NCBI GenBank assembly: GCA_027405735.1
Contig: JAPEHQ010000011.1
Span: forward strand, 62,001-126,000
Source: Mucor racemosus
Taxonomy: Eukaryota > Mucoromycota > Mucoromycetes > Mucorales > Mucoraceae
Direction: 5' to 3'
Length of the DNA stretch: 64,000 nt
Below, in pieces: positions 58,905 through 64,000 of this stretch (positions within the stretch are counted from its first letter, which is position 1; the number at the start of each line of letters is the position of its first letter). A program made the position numbers and the translations under genes. The notes below the pieces were generated by a model. That model was not told where the DNA came from, did not search any database, and worked only from the letters and a program-made list of their open reading frames with translations.

Positions 58905-59215
58905 GTGTAATGATTCATATTACATGACATTTTAACAACAATTGCATGAATTAGTTTTAGTGCATATATCATATAAATATGCAAGTGCTGAGTTAGATAT
59001 TAAACGTTACTGAAAATATTTGCTCTCTTTTATTAATAATTTTAATCAAATAAGCTGATTAAACACAAGTATAACTAATCTATTACTAATTAATACTACT
59101 TGTCACATATTAACCACACTTAATACATAGTAAGTCTTGATCAAAGTAATAATCAACTACAATCAGTAATATCAACAATGTCCACTTCTCAGTACTTCTT
59201 CCTTAATAGCCTCAG
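58905..59215 (+). repeat. Dispersed repeat R3, copy 2
   Basis: Matches 48262-48510 and, at 59020-59095, also 61845-61925 (TATTAATAATTTTAA.CAAATAA...CTATAACTAATCTATTACT). Candidate LTR remnant. Confidence 0.55.
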
Positions 59216-59990
59216 TCCACTAAAAGATCATAGTACTTATTACAGTATATTTTTACTCTAGCCTCTTTCTAATTGACCAGTGTATCCACCATTACTGTGT
59301 AAGCCTTCACCCACAACTGTTGGGATATTACTACTATAACAATTCATATATAATGATGGGGTTCGTAGTAATTCATCTTCATCCGTAAATATTGAAGAAA
59401 AAATTTCTTAATTCTCTTAATTGTGCTGCATTAAGGAAAATAAGAAAATCTTCATTACTTATTCTTTTGAATTTCGTCTTAATACACTATGGAAAAAATA
59501 ACAATAAAATATAATAAAATATGATAAATAACGTAAAAGATTTATGTTAGCATTAATTAATATATTAATATGTACGTAAATGTACTTAAATAATATCATT
59601 TATTCATATTATTTTACTGTTATTATGGTTTTCCTAGGTAAATAATGTTAAAAATCAAAAGTTACATTTTTTTCCTATAGCGATATGGCACAATTAAGAG
59701 AATTGCGAGATTTTTTTTTCATAGCGGTATAATCATCATCCTTCATCATCATGTCATTCTTGATTACTTCTTGCTGTTGCTAAAACTGTTGCTGAAACTG
59801 TTGCCGAAACTGTTGCTGTTCTGTAGGTGGTGTAATCATGACAAACAGCTCAGAATTTGGAGGCATATTTTGATTTGCAGAATTAGATATTGCATTCGAT
59901 GAAGAGGTTTGTAATCAGGTGAAAGCATATGTAATTCAGACATTAATTGCTGTAATAGTTCCTTTTTTTCTTGAATTTCTTTTATTATTT
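59210..59990 (-). pseudogene. Possible broken gene, split by a small element
   Basis: The minus strand holds two open stretches: MPPNSELFVMITPPTEQQQF with a Gln-rich run and one stop (about 59690-59900), and DELLRTPSLYMNCYSSNIPT, VVGEGLHSNGGYTGQ (about 59260-59390). Together they look like an eroded Gln-rich protein. Family not recognised; low certainty. Confidence 0.25.
59478..59698. mobile_element. Candidate small inverted-repeat element
   Basis: Ends are CTTAATACACTATGGAAAAAATAA on the left and, inverted, CTTAATTGTGCCATATCGC followed by TATAGGAAAAAAATG on the right, an imperfect terminal inverted repeat. The interior is AT-rich and non-coding. An alternative left end lies near 59412. No target duplication confirmed. 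Confidence 0.35.
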
Positions 59991-60008
59991 AACATTTTTT
60001 GTTTTCAA

Positions 60009-60625
60009 GAAAGTGTAGCCACAAAATAATTAACAATTTTATTCATCAACGGTATTTTCAGACTACATGGCGTACCATCTTCAATTATATCGGATAGAGG
60101 TTTATTATTCACTTCCATATTCTGGAAACATCTTCTACTCAAGAATTTGCAAATTCAGGCAAACATGTCTACAGCTTTTAGACATAAAACTAAGTATAAA
60201 ACACGAGCCGAGCTTTAATAAAAGCTCGTTTGAGAAAGACAAGCTTTTGAGTTCTTTTCAAAAAGTTTAAGTTTAATAATAACTAGTAAATAATATAATA
60301 CTATTACTTTAGATAATTGTCAATTGGCATTCATAAGTTTGCTTTACTTTAAATATTTGTCACTTGAAAGGTAAATAAAGCTCGCATTGAGATGACGAGT
60401 CTTAGTCGCTGCATAAAAAAGCTCAGCTGCATAAAAAAAGCTCGGCTTGTTTAAAATAATTACTTAAACTGATGGTCAAACAGAAAAAACCAATTTAATT
60501 TTGGAACAATATTTGGGAACGTATTGCAACTATGGCTATTACCTTAAAGCAATTATAAATATCAAGAAAGGGGGTAGCGAATGCGTTCCAGCGTCTGAAT
60601 AAGTTTTAAATAAATTGAAGGATAT
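60009..60625 (+). pseudogene. Ty3/gypsy integrase fragment, interrupted by MITE copy 3
   Basis: The plus frame reads IFRLHGVPSSIISDRGLLFT, SIFWKHLL, QANMSTAFRHKT, and after the MITE (60191-60462) resumes TDGQTEKTNLILEQYL, then a tail KKGGSECVPASE. FRLHG-x-P-x-S-[IV]-SDRG-x-x-FTS-x-FW...STA-x-H-x-QTDGQTER-x-N-x-x-LEQYL is the catalytic core of Ty3/gypsy integrases. There is a stop near 60024, and little remains downstream. The rest of the polyprotein is not seen. Confidence 0.85.
60191..60462. mobile_element. hAT-type MITE, copy 3 (272 bp, internally deleted, diverged)
   Basis: Starts TAAGTATAAAACACGAGCCGAG and ends GCTCGGCTTGTTTAAAATAATTA. Compared with the 487-bp copies it lacks about 65 bp near the left and about 120 bp near the right, and has many substitutions. 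Flanks CATAAAAC/CTTAAACT (or ATAAAACT/CTTAAACT, 6 of 8 matching) fit an eroded 8-bp duplication. It sits between STAFRHK and TDGQTEK of an integrase relic. Confidence 0.85.
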
Positions 60626-60654
60626 CTAAGAGTAGTGACCGCAATCGAGGAGCA

Positions 60655-60880
60655 GTGCTAGCATAAGCAAACAAGCGATCCCTATGCTTAGGCTTGCTTG
60701 AATTGCGCTTTTTTTTAGAATACTAAATGCTCTGGCTTGATTAATTAAATTTTTTTAGTAATTTCTTGCTTTACGCTCGATGAAAACATTAAAAACTTGC
60801 TTGTATGCTTGCTCAAAATGCTTCAAATTGAAATTGGCTTGCTTGCTTTTAAATCAAGCAAGCAAGGATGCAGCACAGTA
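60655..60880. repeat. GCTTGCTTG-rich repeat, unit 1
   Basis: Many GCTTGCTTG / CAAGCAAGC words in both orientations (AAGCAAACAAGCG at the left, ATCAAGCAAGCAAGG at the right), giving a foldback look. It is more GC-rich than its surroundings, in the style of the hAT MITE. Possibly another non-autonomous element; ends not fixed. Confidence 0.5.
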
Positions 60881-61499
60881 CAAATTCATTTAATTTACGC
60901 AATTTTAGGTTTAAAAACATTAAAATCTATCATATTTTAAACCAATATCAGGCTAAAAATATATAGTACAATGCTTGTGCTTGCACTCGAATTTGTTCGC
61001 TTTGTCGTATAATTTTAGGTTTGATAAATAATACTTAAAAAAATACAATTAAAAGAGAATAAGTAATAAATCAGTTCTTCAACTGTATAATAAAAACAAG
61101 ATATCGTTTATTTAGATATAAAAGTATGGCCTTTTACTGTATATTGATTTGACATTTGATATCCTGAGATGTAATTTAAGGCACTATTGAACCATTAGAT
61201 CTGTTTGATAGTAATCTATGGATGGAAATGGATCATTCATAATTTAACCGTGCTTGCAGAGCTTATGAGTTACTTTGTTTCAATGCTGCACTAAATATGT
61301 TTGGATATTAATTTAATGTCTATTTGATTGATTAACGGCTGGGATAAAATAATATGGTGTCATAATTAAGGTCCAAGTGTTTTTGTTAATTACTGGATAA
61401 TCTGATTACGCTAGGGGTTTCTTATATCCGATATCAAGACTCTGCACTTCAATACATGCCGTAGTCAATAGATTGTACGATATATTGATACTGTAGACG
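60881..61499. other. Gene-free AT-rich sequence
   Basis: No gene or RNA recognised between the two GCTTGCTTG-rich segments. Confidence 0.4.
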
Positions 61500-61745
61500 G
61501 TGATAAAGTATGGTATTTGGAGGCATGCAACACGCTTGCTTATATGCTCGAGCTCGGCTTGCTTGACTTTTTGAAAAATTATATAATGCTTGATTTATGC
61601 TTGGCTGCTTACTTTCAAAACTGAAAATGCTCGATATACAGCTGCTCGACGAGCCGTTGCTTGGGCTTGCTTGAGTAATTTTCATATATTTTAGACTCGT
61701 CAGATTTTGCTAAAGCTTCTTGCTCTCGCTTGGGCTCAGCCATTT
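61500..61745. repeat. GCTTGCTTG-rich repeat, unit 2
   Basis: CACGCTTGCTTATATGCTCGAGCTCGGCTTGCTTG at its left edge shows both the CTCGAGCTCG palindrome of the 487-bp MITE and the GCTTGCTTG word. More GCTTG/CTCGCTTGGGCT words run to about 61740. Probably related to unit 1. Confidence 0.5.
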
Positions 61746-61844
61746 TGCGAACGCTATTCAAGTGGAAAACAAAATCAATATCTCATGTGCTAAAAAATTC
61801 CAAGACATGTATTACAACCAAAGAAAAAGACAAATCCGTGAATT

Positions 61845-61925
61845 AAATGTTCTTTTCCTTTATTAATAATTTTAACCAAATAAACTTATCAAATACAACT
61901 ATAACTAATCTATTACTTAATAATA
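61845..61925 (+). repeat. Dispersed repeat R3, copy 3 (partial)
   Basis: About 80 bases matching 59020-59100. Confidence 0.5.
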
Positions 61926-62306
61926 ATAAAAAAAAATTTGCATAGTATGCCCCAAATCCCAAAAAGCTTCATAAAAAACAAGTAAAAAACAAGTAAAAAA
62001 AAAGGAAATCAAGAATAAGGACAAAAGGAGGATTTTTTCTACATCCTTAAGTAATCGTAAATTTCCCTCTTGGTAGACTGAGGGTAAACAGCCAAAGGGA
62101 AACGGTCTGATTAAGCCCTCAGTTTGATACATTTTAGTCTTTTTGTGTATAAATATATATATATCCAAAAATACCTGTGGATGTAATGTATAATATATCA
62201 TTGCTCCATCAAAAATGCACGTATAATCAAGCGCGATGGTGTAGGTAAAAGCTGAAAATCTGGCGCTCTTTTTAGTATTACACACGAGATAACCATAAAT
62301 TATCAA
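61917..62306 (-). other. Open frame of 129 codons, uncertain
   Basis: Minus-strand frame with a non-random-looking middle, MYQTEGLIRPFPFGCLPSVY and QEGNLRLLKDVEK, followed by a hydrophobic stretch rich in Leu and Phe. It lies downstream of the zinc-finger gene on the same strand. It could be a small gene, repeat-borne coding or 3'-UTR sequence. No family recognised. Confidence 0.2.
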
Positions 62307-62501
62307 GTTGATATGAAGACGAAAGACCCAAAATCAAGATCTGCGATTATATACATTTTGAAAGATTACTACACTCAAGGATCCAACAAGACAAAAAACG
62401 ATGGTATAATGTATAATGATTTAATGATATATAAGTAAGTATTGAAAAAATAAAATACAAAGCATTTTTCAAAGGGGGTTTTTCAACAAGTGAGCCAGGT
62501 T

Positions 62502-63995
62502 CTATGATAACGATGCTTTAGGAATGTCATCAATTGTCTGGGGATTACTATCTACTGCTTCCAGATTATCAATTACTGCCCCAATATCGCCAAGTACTGC
62601 CTCAAGATTATCAATATCTGATTTAGAGCTATCAGTTATTGCTTCAGGATTATTATTTACTTGTTCAGTATCATCATCAGCATAAACAGGTTGCGGTAGA
62701 TTGGAAGTCAGTCTATGGACATTTGTTAAATGTTTCTTGAAGGATGCACCTTTTTGATATTGCTTTTTGCAGATCGAGCAATAAAGATCAGGTCGGTCAA
62801 CAAAAGTATTATCAGCTTTTCTTTTTTTGTATTCCAAATCGTGCACAACCTTCAAATGTAGTTTGAAACTTGAAGAATCCTCATAAGTCCTTCCACATTT
62901 TGCGCAATCAAAATTAGGGCTTTCAACGTCAATGAGTGCATTTGGATCAGGAAGTCTTTGGTCGTCATGCGTACGCTTAAATTTGTGAACAGTTCTTGAA
63001 TGGTACAGCAATTTTCGTTCTGTTTTAAAGTCTTTTTTGCAATGAGCACAATAAAATTCAGGTATTTCGATTTCTGACGTTTTCTTTACTGCTGGTTTCT
63101 TTGGAGCTATAATTTTGTCCAATTTCATATGGTGTATGTTTCTGCAATGTGTACGATATTTCTCTTTTGTCTCTTTAGTTTTACCGCATGTACGACAAAA
63201 AAAGTCGGGGTCATCAGGATCAGGAAGGAAATTGGGATCATGGTTTCCTTTTCCAGTGTTTAATGCCACATTATGCGTAGATAAAAGATGATCGCGATAT
63301 CCGGCTTTACTGGGAAATGTCATGGAACAAGGCTTGCATTGACAAATAAGCGGGATCCTGTCTGGAAAGTGAGCTGAATGCACCTTCATTATATGTCTGG
63401 TAAAACTATCTTTTGTTGCCAATTTTTTATCACAGGGACGACAGTAATAATTTGGATCATTCTCATCAGGTGGTTGCTGATTTAAAGGATCATCCATCTT
63501 ATCATGAATAAGCCTTACATGTCTTTTGTAATACCATTCGCTTTGAAATTTTTTTCTGCAAATAATACAAAAAGGTTTCGTGCGGCCAACAAATTTCCTT
63601 AAATGTAGTGAAAGGCAATGTTCCCAAAAGGTAGTTTTATCTGGAGAATAAACATTACAAATTTTGCAATGAAAATTAGGGTCTTCCAGATCCGGGTATC
63701 CCTTTACAGGAATTTCCAAATGGTGAATAACCTCGCAATGACAATAAAACCTATGTTTTGAAGAAAATGAACGGTCGCAATAGTTGCAGTAAAAGTTTGG
63801 ATCAAAGAAGTTGGGAACTAAAGCAGGATCATCTATCTCTATTTTACGTACTTTGCGTACTCTCTTCATTTTGTGATAATTTGCTAAATGCTGGACATAT
63901 CGTTTTCTGGTATCATATGATTTTTTGCATAAAAAACAAAAATAGTTGGAATCGTTGATGTCAAGAGCATTTTTTTTCATCTTCATACGATCCAC
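62502..63995 (-). CDS. Multi-C2H2 zinc-finger protein, 10 fingers, 5' end outside the window
   Basis: The minus-strand frame is open to the right edge, so the true start is beyond 64000 or at the ATG at 63986; the frame-opening GTG at 63995 is not a likely start. By analogy with the gene at 138-2599, a short acidic first exon probably lies upstream. At least 497 residues hold ten fingers: YFCFLCKKSY, FYCNYCDRSF, FHCKICNVYS, FCIICRKKFQ, YYCRPCDKKL, CQCKPCSMTF, FFCRTCGKTK, FYCAHCKKDF, FDCAKCGRTY, LYCSICKKQY, each with the H-x4-H half. Linkers carry DP-N/D-x-P-x-F/Y-x-C motifs such as DPNFYC, DPDDPDFFC and VESPNFDC. The C-terminal 70 residues are acidic with imperfect DNLEAV repeats. Fingers are more diverged from each other than in the left-hand gene. 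Confidence 0.85.
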   Translation of the reverse strand: MDRMKMKKNALDINDSNYFCFLCKKSYDTRKRYVQHLANYHKMKRVRKVRKIEIDDPALVPNFFDPNFYCNYCDRSFSSKHRFYCHCEVIHHLEIPVKGYPDLEDPNFHCKICNVYSPDKTTFWEHCLSLHLRKFVGRTKPFCIICRKKFQSEWYYKRHVRLIHDKMDDPLNQQPPDENDPNYYCRPCDKKLATKDSFTRHIMKVHSAHFPDRIPLICQCKPCSMTFPSKAGYRDHLLSTHNVALNTGKGNHDPNFLPDPDDPDFFCRTCGKTKETKEKYRTHCRNIHHMKLDKIIAPKKPAVKKTSEIEIPEFYCAHCKKDFKTERKLLYHSRTVHKFKRTHDDQRLPDPNALIDVESPNFDCAKCGRTYEDSSSFKLHLKVVHDLEYKKRKADNTFVDRPDLYCSICKKQYQKGASFKKHLTNVHRLTSNLPQPVYADDDTEQVNNNPEAITDSSKSDIDNLEAVLGDIGAVIDNLEAVDSNPQTIDDIPKASLS

Positions 63996-64000
63996 TGTGA

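Noticed and set aside
60067..60270. 67-codon frame as a gene
   Set aside because: Runs from an out-of-frame reading of the integrase relic into MITE copy 3.
1..64000. A clustered defence or secondary-metabolite system
   Set aside because: Neighbouring intact genes have unrelated housekeeping functions and separate promoters; no core biosynthetic or effector genes were found.

Overview
The window looks like nuclear DNA of an early-diverging filamentous fungus, most likely Mucoromycota/Mucorales. The reasons are short introns (about 50-90 nt, GT...AG, often GTAAG/GTATG donors), very AT-rich intergenic DNA, fungus-specific genes (PacC/Rim101, GT15 mannosyltransferase, G3BP/Nxt3-like NTF2-RRM protein) and eukaryotic housekeeping genes (V-ATPase E, PIP5K, a Cdc4/Fbw7-type F-box protein). 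The genus is not determined. All exon coordinates are my own reconstructions from reading-frame phase and splice consensus.

Layout. 1-2.6 kb: 15-finger C2H2 protein (+). 3.9-6.0 kb: alpha/beta-hydrolase fused to a tyrosine phosphatase (+), with a phase break in the middle. 6.3-7.5 kb: F-box/LRR protein (+). 7.5-13.7 kb: gene-free, repeat-bearing. 13.7-27.1 kb: gene-dense block with the G3BP-like protein (+), a hexokinase homologue with degraded active-site motifs (-), a beta-adaptin pseudogene (-), PacC (-), a PI4P 5-kinase (-) and an MFS drug-efflux-type transporter (+). 27.1-36.4 kb: gene desert of nested repeats with a dynein intermediate chain fragment. 36.4-43.2 kb: GT15 mannosyltransferase, a large LRR protein and V-ATPase subunit E (all +). 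43.2-48.9 kb: repeats and a tRNA-Asp(GTC). 48.9-52.1 kb: a small unknown protein and the F-box/WD40 protein (both -). 52.1-62.5 kb: a second repeat desert with a 487-bp MITE, relics of host genes and a Ty3/gypsy integrase fragment. 62.5-64 kb: a 10-finger relative of the first zinc-finger gene (-), running off the right edge.

The intact genes are ordinary, unlinked cellular functions and I see no operon-like logic. The most unusual material is in the deserts: (i) two base-identical 487-bp elements, each flanked by its own perfect 8-bp target duplication (hAT hallmark) and filled with an array of AGCTCGT...ACGAGCT hairpins, plus an older deleted copy sitting inside a dead Ty3/gypsy integrase; (ii) an old dispersed repeat (here called R1) present in at least five copies; (iii) duplicated fragments of host genes, such as the dynein intermediate chain, in inverted orientation 27 kb apart. 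Among the genes, the hexokinase-like protein, the broken hydrolase-phosphatase fusion, the beta-adaptin pseudogene and the zinc-finger pair with a shared long linker deserve a second look.
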